Numbered from the stretch's first letter, positions 1 through 11,144 are shown. The stretch: DNA of 64,000 nt from Vicia villosa (GCF_029867415.1 NC_081181.1:75736144-75800143), one strand, 5' to 3'. Program-made: numbers and translations. Notes: a model not told the origin generated them from the sequence alone.

Positions 1-2
1 AT

Positions 3-3000
3 ATGACTTCTCCAAGCTTTGGGTTCCCTGTATTCGAGGCAGAGGAAGAAGAAGACGAAGAAATATCAAAGGAAATTTCACGATTACTTCAACAAAAGGA
101 AGAGGCCATTCAGCCATACAATGAGTCTCTAGAGATCATTAACTTTGGTTCCGATGGAAACAGAAAAGAGGTTAAGATTGGAGCTTCGCTCAATTCAGAG
201 ATCAGAGAAAGTTTGATACAGTTGCTCAAAGAATTCTCAGAAGTCTTCGCTTGGTCTTATCAAGATATGCCAGGGTTGGATACCAGTATAGTGGAGCATC
301 ACTTACCATTAAAAGTAGAGTTCCCTCCGGTCAAGAAAAAATTGAGAAGAACTCATCCGGAGATGGCCATGAAAATCAAAGAGGAAGTTCAAAAGCAAAT
401 CAACGCTGGTTTCCTCGTCACTTCAGAATACCCTCAGTAGTTAGCTAACATTGTTCCCGTTCCTAAGAAAGACGGAAAAGTCCGCATATGCGTTGACTAC
501 AGAGATTTGAACAAAGCTAGACTTAAGGATGATTTTCCTTTACCACATATTGACATGTTGGTTGATAGTACAGCAAAATCCAAAGTTTTCTCATTCATGG
601 ACGGATTTTCGGGATACAACCAAATCAAGATGGCACCTGAAGACATGGAGAAAACAGCTTTCATCACCCCCTGGGGCACGTTCTGCTATTGCGTTATGCC
701 TTTTGGACTAAAGAACGCAGGGGCAACATATCAAAGAGCCGTGACTACACTTTTCCACGACATGATGCATAAGGAAGTGGAAGTCTATGTGGATGACATG
801 ATTGCCAAATCAGAAAATGAGGAAGATCACAGAATCTGACAAAGTTATTTTAACGCTTACAGAAGTTTCAGCTTCGCCTAAACCCCAAAAAGTGTACCTT
901 TGGTGTCTACTCAGGAAAACTCCTTGGTTTCATCGTCAGCAAACGAGGAATTGAAGTAGAATCAGACAAAGTCAAGGAAATTCAAGAAATGCCTTCACCC
1001 AGAACTGAGAAACAAGTTAGAGGATTTCTTGGACGTCTGAATTACATCTCAAGATTTATATATCTCATGACTGCAACTTGTGCTCCAATTTTCAAACTTC
1101 CACGGAAAAATCATAGTTACGTCTAGACAAACGATTGTTAGAAAGCGTTCGACAGCATTAAGGAATATCTGCAAGAACCACCCATCCTGTCTCCTCCAGT
1201 GGAAGGAAGACATTTGATAATGTACTTAACCGCCTTATTAGATTCCATGGGTTGTGTCCTTGGACAACAAGACGAGACGAGAAGAAAAGAGCATGCCATC
1301 TACTACTTGAGCAAGAAATTCACTGACTGTGAATCCTGCTACTCCATGCTCAAGAAAACCTGTTCTGCGTTGGCCTGGGCTGCCAAGCGTCTCCTCTAGT
1401 ACATGATTCGACATACTACTTGTTTGATCTCCCATATGGATCCAATCAAGTACATCTTTGATAAGCCTACCTTAACCGGGAGAATTACCCGTTGGCAGAC
1501 GTTGTTATCAGAATATGACATTGAGTATCACGCACAGAAAGCCGTGAAAGGAAGCATCCTAGCTGAGCACCTGGCTCACCACCCACTCAATGGTTATGAA
1601 TCGACCAGTTTTGACTTTCCGGACGATGACGTTATGTACCTTAAGATGAAAGATTACGACGAGCCACTACCAAACGAAGGACCTGAGACAGGATCCTAGT
1701 GGGGCTTGATCTTTGACGGAGCTGTCAATGCTTATGGACGAGGAATTGGGGCAACCATTGTTACACCTCAGGGTACCCATATTCCATTTACCTCCAGATT
1801 AACTTTCAAATGCACAAACAACGAGGCCGAATATGAAGCTTGCATCATGGGTCTCGAAGAAGCCGTGGATCTAAGAATCAAACACTTGGATGTATACGGA
1901 GATTATGCTTTGGTCATTAATCAAATCAAAGGAGAATGGGAAACACGCCAACCTGGGCTAATCCCTTACAAAGACTACGCGAGGAGATTGTTACCATTCT
2001 TCGACAGGGTAGATTTTCATCACAATCCTTGTGAAGAAAATAACTTGGTTGATGCATTAGCCATTCTCTCTTCCATGATTAGGATAAATCATTGGAATGA
2101 CATTCCTCATATCGATGTTATGCGACTGGATAGGCCCGCTCATGTTTTCACTATAGAAGCAACCATCGAAGACAAACCGTGGTATCACGGCATCAACAAC
2201 TTTCTTCAAAGACAAGAGTACCCTGTTGGGGCATCAAAGAAAGATAGAAAGACTTTGAGAAAGTTAGCTAGCAGATTCTTCCTGAATGAAGATGTTTTGT
2301 ACAAGAGAAATTTCGACATGGTTCTGCTCAGATGCGTTGACAAGAAAGAAGCAGAAATACTCTTGAGAGAAATACATGAAGGTTCCTTTGGTACTCACAC
2401 CAATGGACATACCATGACAAGGAAAATACTGAGAGCAGGATATTATTGGCTGACAATGGAGTCAGATTGCTACTAGTATGCGAAGAGGTGTCATAAATGT
2501 CAGGACTACGCTGATAGAATTCATGTGCCACCATCTCTTCTAAATATACTCTCTTCCCCTTGGCCTTTATCCATGTGGGGAATCGACATGATTGGAATCA
2601 TCGAGCCGAAAGCGTCCAACGGACATCGCTTCATCTTGGTAGCCATAGACTATTTCACCAAGTGGGTTGAAGCAGCTTCGTACGCAAACGTCACAAGACA
2701 AGTTGTCGTCAGGTTTATCAAGAATCACATCATTTGTCTCTACGGCGTTCCTAGCAAGATAATCATTGACAATGGGTCAAATTTGAATAACAAAATGATG
2801 AAGGATCTTTGTGAAGAATTCAAGATTGAATATCACAACTCATCTCCTTACAGACCAAAGATGAATGGAGCTGTAGAAGCATCTAACAAAAACATCAAGA
2901 AAATCATTCAGAAAATGGTCATCACTTATAAAGATTGGCATGAAATGCTCCCGTTTGCTCTTCATGGTTACCGTACATCTGTACGTACTTTGACTAGAGC

Positions 3001-3427
3001 AACTCCTTTCTCCCTTGTATATGGCATGGAGGCATTCCTACCCATAGAGGTTGAAATCCCATCAACGAGAGTCTTGATGGAGGCAAAATTAACAGAAGCC
3101 GAGTGGTGTCAAAGCAGATTCAATGAATTGAACTTAATCGAAGAAAAGCGCATGAAAACTTTATGCCACAGACAGCTATATCAACAAAGAATAAAGAAAG
3201 CTTTCGACAAAAAGGTTCGACCTCGCCCAATCAAAGAAGGCGACCTTGTACTAAAAAATATTCAATCTTTTCTCACAGATTTGAGAGGGAAATGGACTCC
3301 CAATTATGACGGCCCATACGTGGTCAAGAGAGCTTTCTCAAGAGGAACCTTAATACTTACGACTATGGATGGAGAAGAATTTTCCCTTCCTGTGAACGTC
3401 GACGCAGTCAAGAAATACTTCTCCTAA
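3..3427 (+). pseudogene. pol: Ogre-A pol remnant: RT, RNase H, archaeal-type RNase H, integrase
   Basis: Degenerate reverse transcriptase polyprotein, cut at the window edge just after the point where the Ogre intron would end. It starts in the acidic linker (PVFEAEEEE). RT follows, with FMDGFSGYNQIK and the YVDD catalytic box at 786-797. Then come RNase H, a second RNase H with IFDGAVNAYG near 1710, and integrase with a zinc-binding N-terminus and the DNGSN motif near 2770. In-frame TAG stops lie at 438-440, about 1125, about 1138, 1397-1399, 1697-1699 and 2474-2476. The frame shifts between about 832 and 845. The reading frame after 2525 is open to the end, which matches the end of Ogre-B integrase. 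Confidence 0.92.
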
Positions 3428-3448
3428 ATAAACAAAAGAACAGCTTGC

Positions 3449-3598
3449 TAAATTTAAAACTCGCAAAGAGCGGCTTAGGCAGAAAAGAGCGTCTCGGTGA
3501 ATCGAAAACCCGAAAGGACGATTCAGGCAAAAGTTAGAGACATAAAAAAATATATATAATCAATCCCGGTAGACTTAAAACCCGAAAGGGGTAGTTTA
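3449..3598 (+). other. Three-hairpin cluster after Ogre-A pol
   Basis: Three stem-loops sit at 3449-3477, 3498-3525 and 3570-3598. Each has an outer stem, then AAAA on the 5' side, then a short inner stem closed by GAAA (or GCAAA in the first). The second is cleanest: TGAATCG pairs with CGATTCA around AAAACCCGAAAGGA. The third pairs TAGACT with AGTTTA, including one G-T wobble. The first has a decayed outer stem, but its inner CTC/GAG pairs fully. The same trio occurs in Ogre-B at 50115-50259 (reverse strand). Confidence 0.75.
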
Positions 3599-5042
3599 TG
3601 CAAAAGTTAGGGATATATGGCAAGTAACTGTGTTCAGGACAAACTTGATCATTCGAAATCCATAGCGCATTCATCATCAGTAAATCATCTTCTACGAAGC
3701 ATACATGCAGCGCAATTCAGAATGGAAGGGAAAGATAACGGTCGTCACATTTCATCGTAGCCCTTTTCCTGAAAATTACCAATTTCCAACTTTGTAAATA
3801 CTCCATGGGATCAAGCGTTTGGCTGATTACCATTCCATAAATAATAATTCGAGCCTTGTGCCTTTTCATTGCAATCAAGTCTTATTCAGTTTCTTAAAAT
3901 GCATTTTAAGTTTAAATAGTCATTTTTCTTTAAACAAATGTTTTCATAAAATAAAATGAATTTACTTACAAGAATAAATGTGAAACTTATTTCTGAGGTT
4001 TACAAACAATAGGAAGAATGCAAACAGTTGCTCCGAGAACAGTTGAGACTCCGGGAACCAAAATTTCCCCATGAGTTCGCTTTGCGAACATCTCCCAATG
4101 ATGGATCTTCACCTTAAATCATGTCACTCACTTCAAACAGCGGGCAACTGATAACCAGATATCCCCCAACGGAGTGCATCTCTCAAGAAGAAGACATCTT
4201 CTGATCATCACAAGATTCAAGTTGTATCATAGGATTTCACATCCGCGACAATTCTATTCACATTCAATTTACATTTTATAATCATCATAATATTCATGCA
4301 TACTTCACATCATAATTGCATAGTCAGCATAGTCTAGTTGGGCTTTGATCATGTTAGTGCCCAAAACACTCGGACATGTACTCGAGTTTCCCCTACAAGT
4401 CGCGAAAGAACTTTCTTCTTCATAATGACGGTTCATACGCAAGGATCTCCCCAGCAGGTCAACAAATGGCAGTCTCCTTCAAAGAAATAGTTTGTTCACT
4501 TTTGGATTTCCCCAGCTGGGATTCTCCCGCAGAGCGACACTCGACAATCTTCTTCAGATAAGATAGTTTGTTTCGCATTTGAATTCCTCACAGAGTCGGA
4601 AGGTGTTGTTTCTTCTCCGAGTAGTTCAGATTCATTGGTAAATTTGACAAATGACAATTTGTTTTTCCTCTTGGAAAACAGTTGGATAAATCCCCAGCGG
4701 AGTCAATGAATGATAGTCTTCGTCAGGAAAATAATTCTGATTCCTCAGCACGAGTCGATGAACGACAGTTTTCACCTCAGAAAAAGATTTGTTTCCCACC
4801 CCAGTGGATCGACCAAAGATAGTCCTCCCTCGGAAAATATTTCATCCACCTTCAAGTAAAGTCATTAACCCCTCAAAAGGACGCATGATCATGTGGCATT
4901 CATTCAAGAGCTTTGTATTAAAAGAAAGCATGATGAAGTTTCTTATCAATCATCAAATGGCATCTCTCCAACAAACGCTGATGAGAGATTTGATGAGGAA
5001 ACAAACCTTTGGAAATTTTCTCTTTATCTGCGATATTGTCCA
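3599..5042 (+). other. Ogre-A 3' noncoding region
   Basis: No coding potential. From about 4385 to 4850 the text is a degenerate array of units of about 60-65 bp. Recurring pieces are CCCCAG, a GAGTC-like word, ATGAA.GA.AGT and a TTC-rich end. It looks like a mutated tandem repeat. Hypervariable tandem repeats between integrase and the 3' LTR are known for Ogre elements. Confidence 0.5.
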
Positions 5043-5330
5043 AATTATAACTGAGACCAGTTCCGCGATACAAACATCTGGATCGAGGGGAGGTTATCAC
5101 AACTAAGACCAGTTTCGAGATACGGACATCCGAAACGAGGGGAGGTTGTTTATCATCATTATAACTGAGACCAGTTCCGCGATACAGACATCCGGATCGA
5201 GGGGAGGTTATCACAACTGAGACCAGTTTCGAGATACGGACATCCAAAACGAGGGGAGGTTATTTATCATCATTACAACTGAGACCAATTTCGAGATACA
5301 TACATCCGAAACGAGGGGAGGTTGCTTACC
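5043..5330 (+). repeat. Tandem repeat, five units of about 58-64 bp, in Ogre-A 3' noncoding region
   Basis: Five units share ACTGAGACCAGTT, then ATAC..ACATC, then CGAGGGGAGGTT. They alternate between two types: one carries GTTTCG...CGAAAC and the other GTTCCG...CGGATC. The arms around the ACATC loop can pair in both types. Units begin near 5050, 5103, 5164, 5216 and 5277. Confidence 0.88.
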
Positions 5331-5599
5331 TTTTTCTAAGTATCGAAGCTTAGTTAAAGAAGATGGGTTGCGCATGTTACGTTTCCATCCATGCACCAGA
5401 ATCCACATAACGTATTTTTCTACAGGATTTTGTATCCTTATCCCCCACAGAGTTCAAAGAAAAGATCAAGTCACGCACGAGGATTTATTTTCAATGCAAC
5501 ATCTCAAGGACGCCCAAAATTCGGGCATTCTTTATTATTTAAGTCTCTTTCACTCATAAGAGATCGAGATATCAATCTCTCTCCCTCCAATTGAAAGAA
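5331..5599 (+). other. Ogre-A 3' noncoding tail
   Basis: Unique-looking AT-rich sequence between the tandem array and the polypurine tract. Nothing coding is visible. Confidence 0.4.
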
Positions 5600-5616
5600 A
5601 ATTAAATAGGGGCATC
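5600..5616 (+). promoter_or_regulatory. Polypurine tract of Ogre-A
   Basis: The purine-rich block ending AAATAGGGGCATC abuts the LTR start at 5617. Ogre-B has the same AAATAGGGGCATC next to its 3' LTR (reverse strand, 48343-48355). This tract would prime plus-strand DNA synthesis. Confidence 0.75.
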
Positions 5617-7007
5617 TATCATACCCTAATTTTTACCCCCCTGAGATGTCATATCTTCGAGCTTCTCATCAGATCAAAACAGATACCCAGAGCAGCCACT
5701 TATTCATCTGGAGCTCAATCGAGGATGTTCAAAAAAAAGAACTATGGCAAAGGACCAATCAATAGAGGAATTAGTTTCTAATACAATCATGGGACCCAAA
5801 AGATTCATTTTTATTAACTTATGATTGATTAGACACCCACTCATCTGAACTCAGGTTTTCTCAGGTCACTAGACTAGGGTTTTGAGCCTATCAAGGACTA
5901 TAATCAGGGTTTTTGACCTAATTCACCTAGACAGTTGACTTTTAATCAGAACATGAACCCAAAACTCAAAACATGGTTCAAGAACTTCTATTACCTCAAC
6001 ATAGTCCATTCAAGTCATTCACTTGATGAGAAGAACTCGGTTCATCACAAAAGTCCAAAATCCCACTTCATCTAAAAAAGTTAACTGTACAGTACCACCT
6101 TTGACTTTTAGGTTTTTGGTCAAACCATGACTTCTAAGGATCAATATCATCAATATATGATTATTAAAGTGATTTCACCAAAGAAATTCATGAAAATTCA
6201 CCAAGGATCAAAAAGTCGGGAATTAGGGTTTTTTTAGGGCATTGTGGGAACTCAAAATTTCACCTACACAACTCAAAAAACTTCCAACATGAAAGTTGTG
6301 GATCTTACAAAATAAAACAATATCTTACATAGCAACTTTTTTCAAAAGATCAACCATTTAAGAGATTTGGAATTTTGAAGCTTTAGGACATAAAAACTTA
6401 GAAATTTTTCTAAGTGTTTTTTAACCTAGTTTTCTTCCAACTTTGGGCTCATTTTTCACAGATTTACCAAATGATTCTGAAGAAACCCCAAACTAATGAC
6501 TTGAAGTAGATGTTTAGGGCTTCCCAAATTGTGCTCAACCTTCTCCAAATTCATTTGAGCTAGGAGTTATGCTTGTTCAAAGTTGACCTCATGAAGAGAA
6601 ATTATAGGTCATGCATCATTTTGGAACTTTGCAATTTTGTGCATATAGCCTCACTTATGGATGTTACACGACCCATAACACATCTGCAAACATGCCATGC
6701 ACTCATTCTCACCATGGCATGAGAATTGAAGAAGATTCCCAAAACAATAACATGTGATTATGTAATGATTACATTTGGGAATTTATGGCAAATTGATGAA
6801 TCATCAAAGGAATCTTCCTACCAACCAATTAGAGCTCATTCTGGATCAGAAATATTCCCTAAGATCAGATGGAATCAATGGATAAGGAGCTAGCTCGAAA
6901 ATGCAATGATCACACTTGGATATTCTTTGAAATTTCTTCATGCTTGAGAAACCAAACTCACTTCACTAAGCAAGCTCACTATGTGCAATTGCTCTGAAAC
7001 ATTTGCC

Positions 7008-7015
7008 TATAAATA
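7008..7015 (+). promoter_or_regulatory. TATA box of Ogre-A LTR
   Basis: TATAAATA lies about 1.39 kb into the LTR and is followed by a CT-rich stretch typical of plant core promoters. Ogre-B has TATAAATA at 46754-46761 (reverse strand), about 1.58 kb into its LTR. Confidence 0.7.
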
Positions 7016-7934
7016 CAAGTGCATTCCTCAGTATTAGACACACCAAAGAAACTCTATTCCTTGCTTTCTCTTTCTCTCTCTCTCTCATGCTTATGGTTTT
7101 TCATAGTTCTTTAGCAAGAAGAATCGTTTTCTTCAAACCAGAGCTCTTCTTTGGAAAGTAAGCATTCTAACATCTCAAGGGGGTCCATTTGAGGCGATCC
7201 AAGCACCTGGATCACTTCTGTAAGTGGAGGAACACCATTGTTGCTTTCATTTTGGAGCTCGTGCAGTTGGAGGTCCATAGAGTAATTCAGAAGGTGTCAA
7301 GCAAAGCCAAGCATCCAAACATGTTCCTTAGGTTGTGGTGGAGCTATCCAGATGGCTGCAGCTCATCTGTAACTGCAAATTCATCAACTTCCATGTTCAC
7401 TTGAAGCTCAAATCGAAGGGGTTGGGTGGAGTAATTCTGAGGTATTAGAGCCACAATAAGTATTCAGTTAGCATCACTGAGTCCCAAGGAAGCTTTAAGG
7501 ATCATTCACGCAAGACCAGGTGTTTTCCATCAAGCTCACGACCTCCATTTTCAGAGGTATTTTTTCAAACTCTAACTCACTTATTCAAGTACTATTTCTT
7601 ATATATCTCGATACCAGTTTGTTTAGCATCATCAGAGGATTAAAAACCCTCTACCATCATTCATTTATTCATCGTATCCATCATTTAATTTTAAATTTAG
7701 GGTTCATATGTTCTTCATGTTTTCTGAGAAATTAGGTAGTTGTAGTTAATATAAATAGATATTAGTTACATATCTGGATTCGTGAGGAAATTTGGAGCGA
7801 AATTCATGTTTACACCATCACGTTTGGCTGAGAATCGAGCAAGTTCAGAAATTCAAAAATGGAGAGCTTGAGGTTGAAGATGAAGATGGTGGGTGGCACC
7901 ATTTTTGAATTCTCAGGGGAGGGTTCATATGTTC

Positions 7935-8030
7935 TTCATCGTTTAGCTCACTTGGTCACATGCGCTTCCACTCTCTCTTGCCACAACGTCTGGGGTTCGA
8001 TCCCCCTCCAGACCTTTTGTTTTTATTTTT
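7935..8030 (+). ncRNA. tRNA-like cassette 1 in Ogre-A LTR
   Basis: A box A-like TAGCTCACTTGG at 7944-7955 and a box B-like GGTTCGATCCC at 7994-8004 sit at tRNA spacing. A strong arm GTCTGGGG...CCCC..CCAGAC surrounds TTCGATC. T-runs start at 8014, as a Pol III terminator would. No full cloverleaf acceptor stem is evident, so I call it tRNA-like or SINE-like, not a tRNA gene. Confidence 0.55.
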
Positions 8031-8088
8031 TTATTTTTAACACGCACGCTTTACATATAATCAACCGAAGCTCTCCTTTTGTCACACT

Positions 8089-8156
8089 GAGCGTGTAGCT
8101 CAGTTGGCATTGTTTTGGGGTGATGACTATGAGGGCGTGAGTTCAAGCCTTATTGG
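8089..8156 (+). ncRNA. tRNA-like cassette 2 in Ogre-A LTR
   Basis: Box A TAGCTCAGTTGG is at 8096-8107 and box B GAGTTCAAGCC at 8139-8149. From the end of box A to TTCAA there are exactly as many bases (39) as in the Ogre-B cassette. The region aligning with the anticodon loop reads GTGATGA, with U33 in place. The flanks downstream align with those of the Ogre-B cassette, so the position is the same in both LTRs. Confidence 0.6.
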
Positions 8157-8593
8157 AAACAAATCCAAATTTTTATCACTGTTCTAACTTATTTTTCTTT
8201 GCAACTTTAACTAATTTATTCACCATTTAAGTTAAATCATTTTCACTTCATTTTTTCACACACTTGTTAATTAATATACATAATTTATGAACAACTCAAA
8301 AAATCACAAAAAAATGTTATTTATTTGACATTTTTTTTAGGTTTAAAATAACATATTTTTTAAGTACTTTAAATTACTTTAAATATAGTTTTCTCTTAAT
8401 TTTCAAAACCTAGTCTCCCATAAATACCTTAGTGATAAAACCCTAATCATTTAGGTCTTAATTGGGTATAGACTTTGTCATTATCTCAATTAAGTTGACT
8501 TTTGTCAATTGATTTAAACTGTTTTCAAATCTCCGATTAAACAAACGATTAAGGTTCAAATACCAAAACCTTGTATCTTTTCAATCATCCTTC

Positions 8594-8880
8594 AACTGTT
8601 TCTTTTAAACAGTAATTAAATCTCTGGGCCTCTAATAGAGTGTAAGTCCCAACCCCTTTTCATTTTACACAGTCAATAAAACTGTTTAACAACAATATTT
8701 CTATCATCTTTTTTTTCAAACAACTGTTTCTTTTAAACAGTAATTAAATCTTTGGGCCTCTAATAGAGTGTAAGTCCCATCCATCCCTTTTTTCCTTCAA
8801 TTAATTCTTTTCAAATAACTGTTTTCATAACAGTCACCAGTACTGTAAAGTACTGGGACTCTATTAGAGTGTAAGTCCCA
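8594..8880 (+). repeat. Tandem hairpin repeat (CTGTTT..AAACAG and TGGG..CCCA) in Ogre-A LTR
   Basis: Units start near 8594 and 8723, with a diverged third near 8820. Each complete unit holds CTGTTTCTTTTAAACAG, a perfect 6-bp stem. It also holds a hairpin from TGGG to CCCA (8625-8651, 8753-8779, 8854-8880) with an inner CTCT/AGAG stem. Ogre-B carries a single related hairpin with TGGG...CCCA ends and CTCTC/GAGAG arms at 45237-45271. Confidence 0.75.
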
Positions 8881-8960
8881 ACACCTTTTCTTTTCTTAGT
8901 TTGTTTTCAAAAAACTGTATTTATAAAATATCCTTTCTATTTTAAAAACATTCTTCTGAT

Positions 8961-9441
8961 ATTTGAAGGGCATTATTCCCGGTGAAACTCTTCAGATACC
9001 TATGTGACCTTTGTCCATCTTCACTTCTTCTGTTTTCAAAAACCTTTAACTGTTTTTCGTCAATAATCAACTGTTATCAAAATTGCTGGTAAGCTTTTGT
9101 ACATACTTCTTCAAAGGTCTCCACTCCATCCAGGTTAGGCTTTACAAGCTTTCAATTTACAGTTTTTATTTAAATTACTGTCAAATATAGAACTGTTTAT
9201 ATATTGTTTAGAACTACGTTTGAGTGTAAACCCTAGGACGGTTAAACTATATATATATATATATTATAGGAATATGGCCTAGGATTGAGAATGTCTTCCC
9301 GGTGAAGGCTCTTTCCTAATTAGAAATCTTTAGTTAAAACCCTCAAGATGAATTATTCCCGGTGAAACATCTTGAAAAAACCTTAGAACCCAAACTAGGA
9401 CATATCCACCCAAAGAGGAATTATTCCCGGTGAAACCTCTT
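8961..9441 (+). repeat. Four hairpins with a constant TTCCCGGTGAA loop in Ogre-A LTR
   Basis: The core TTCCCGGTGAA occurs near 8975, 9295, 9355 and 9425. Flanking arms pair but differ: ATTTGAAG/CTTCAGAT (8961-8997), TCAAGATG/CATCTTGA (9343-9375) and AAGAGG/CCTCTT (9413-9441). The second copy has a weaker split stem. Confidence 0.75.
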
Positions 9442-9960
9442 ACCCATTTGCTTAAAGCCAAAATAAGTTCAAAACCACAAAGATTTCTCTTGTGCTATAA
9501 CAAGGACCCTCGATTAGCCTCCTCTTGGGCTTTGTACAAGGACCCACAGGCTTCTTAAAAGCATTTCCAGCTTCCTCTTGAGCTTGTATACAAGGACCCA
9601 TCAGGTTTCTTATAAACATAGAAACAGGTCTTTAGTTACCTTTTAGCCTATCCTGGTGAGTTTCTTTCACTTCAAACCAGATTTTAAACAAGCCAAGTGT
9701 GTCTCAATCTCATATTGAGTACACCTTTTGGAATGAGAGACATGGACAGTCTCTGTCACCGTTATCATTACTAATTTTCCTTAGCAGAGTCTAGGATCCA
9801 TATTTGTTTATCTTCAGTCAGTGTCAACCTTAATCTTGGGCTTTAAAACAAGAAGTCTTAATTAGATAATCTTTCTGCCATCATTCCAAAACCCCTGGAA
9901 AGGGTTAGCCTCCAATCACCCCTTCATTTTAACAAAAACCCCTGGATTTACTCTTGTATT

Positions 9961-10940
9961 AGCCTCCAACCACCTTGTATTCACTCTTCTTGATTAGGTT
10001 CATAAATTCTTCCGCATCATCATCTTTAGTTTCAAAGACGGGTTTAGGGATAACAGGCTCTTCCTTAGGCACATCCTTACGAGGAGGAACTTGTAAAAAA
10101 ATTACTTCTTAGCGTAGGAGGAATTGATGCAAATAAACGATCGCTTCGAGTCATACGACTTTCATCAGCAATGTTCTCAACAGTCGACTCAGGTCCAGAA
10201 CTAACTTCTTCTTCCCCCGTTATGATAGTAGCACCATATCTCCAAGGAATTGTAGTACTTGAATTGTAAGGAAATGGCTTTGGCATTTGAATTGTGAGGG
10301 GAATGGAAGTCATGTTTTGACTATCATAGGATATCTCCATAACTTCGGGGACTGGGAACTCAGCGATCACCACATTAATGTCATCATCTCTTTCATAGGT
10401 AATGTGGAGAGTCCTCTCATCCAACATCTTATGAATTTCTCTTCTGAATTGACACAGCCTCGAGGGTTTACAGAACAAATTCTATAGGCATTATGATCAT
10501 GTTGAAATAAATCCAACCGACATACCCTTATGTGCATTAGGACCAATGGTTCTTTGATGAAACAAATATCCTATACTCGGTACCTCCCAGGGCATCTATG
10601 CACCATGTTAATAGAATGAGTGTCTACACTTCTTTTCTTCCTTGATATACTGATGATTCCTCTATCCAGTAACTTCTGAAGGTCTTTGATCACAGTTCCA
10701 CATCCTTGAATGGAGCTTGAACAAATTGAACAAGCATTGTAATTATGAGGAGGAAAACAGTTAAGTCCACGTAATACAATGTGCATCTGTACCAAAGGTC
10801 GAGTGGATTCACGAACATCATACACACGCTCATATCCAGATTGAGTATGTATAGCATTGACAGTCTCATGGTTGGGCAGTGGATTGTTTTGAACATTAGG
10901 ATTAATATCCTTGAAGATGAGTGATCGATAAAATAGAAAG
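9961..10940 (-). pseudogene. gag: Fragment C: gag/pro-linker remnant of an Ogre-like element
   Basis: Read on the reverse strand, this matches the C-terminal half of Ogre-B gag-pro, roughly residues 520 to 790. Shared landmarks are NPNV...PLPNH, the cysteine cluster CSIC...GC, RRDLQ/KDLQKLLD, INVVI.EFPVPE, VENIADESRMTRS and the linker ending EEFMNLIKKSEYKVV near 9970. Frames shift at least twice, and both ends are cut: by Ogre-A LTR sequence on the left and by element D at 10941 on the right. It is the oldest layer of the stack here. Confidence 0.8.
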
Positions 10941-11144
10941 TGTACTATTCTCACCGATGTAGTAGTAATGGGGAAACTCCAAATATCGAATCTCAAGGAC
11001 TGCTTGATGGTACTGAGTTTAAAATAATTTCAATTTAACAAAAGGTCAAACTGGGGTTTTGGATTGTTTTGAATAAAAAGCAATTACAGTAAATAATTAA
11101 AGTATGGATGGATTAGACAAATATGAGTAGGATGCTAGGGATGG
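10941..11144 (-). repeat. Element D LTR, piece 1 (Athila-like 3' LTR)
   Basis: Starts TGTACTATTCTCACC and abuts gag coding of fragment C. It is interrupted at 11144 by the Athila element. Pieces 2 (32210-32726) and 3 (41116-41774) complete an LTR of about 1380 bp once both insertions and one copy of each target duplication are set aside. Confidence 0.7.
11140..11144. other. Left target-site duplication of the Athila element (GATGG)
   Basis: GATGG directly precedes the LTR start TGTTGAAAG. The same five bases follow the other LTR at 32205-32209. This fixes both element borders. Confidence 0.93.

Larger units (their letters stand above)
1..9960 (+). mobile_element. Ogre-A: 3' part of a decayed Ty3/gypsy Ogre-type retrotransposon
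   Basis: The window opens inside pol of a plus-strand element. Broken pol is followed by a long repeat-rich 3' noncoding region, a purine-rich tract at 5600-5616 and an LTR from 5617. The pol aligns domain by domain with Ogre-B further right, including the second (archaeal-type) RNase H and the three hairpins after the pol stop. The LTR matches Ogre-B's LTR in order: start motif, TATA position, tRNA-like cassette, and the motif TCCCGGTGAAA. The LTR lacks its U5 end and stops near 9960, where antisense gag coding begins. Many stop codons mark this as an old copy. Confidence 0.85.
5617..9960 (+). repeat. Ogre-A 3' LTR, truncated at its U5 end
   Basis: It begins TATCATACCC; the usual TG is mutated to TA compared with Ogre-B's TGTCATACCCC. 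At least 4.3 kb remain of an expected 5 kb. It contains a TATA box at 7008, a CT microsatellite at 7064-7087, two tRNA-like cassettes, and repeats of CTGTTTCTTTTAAACAG and of TTCCCGGTGAA. It also carries the AGCCTCCTCTTGGGCTT motif shared with Ogre-B. The right end falls at about 9960, inside the words ATTAGCCTCCAA, where antisense gag coding takes over. Confidence 0.82.

Noticed and set aside
7189..8098. Several short frames in the Ogre-A LTR
   Set aside because: They are in LTR sequence and are explained by it; one runs through the tRNA-like cassette. No protein-like features.
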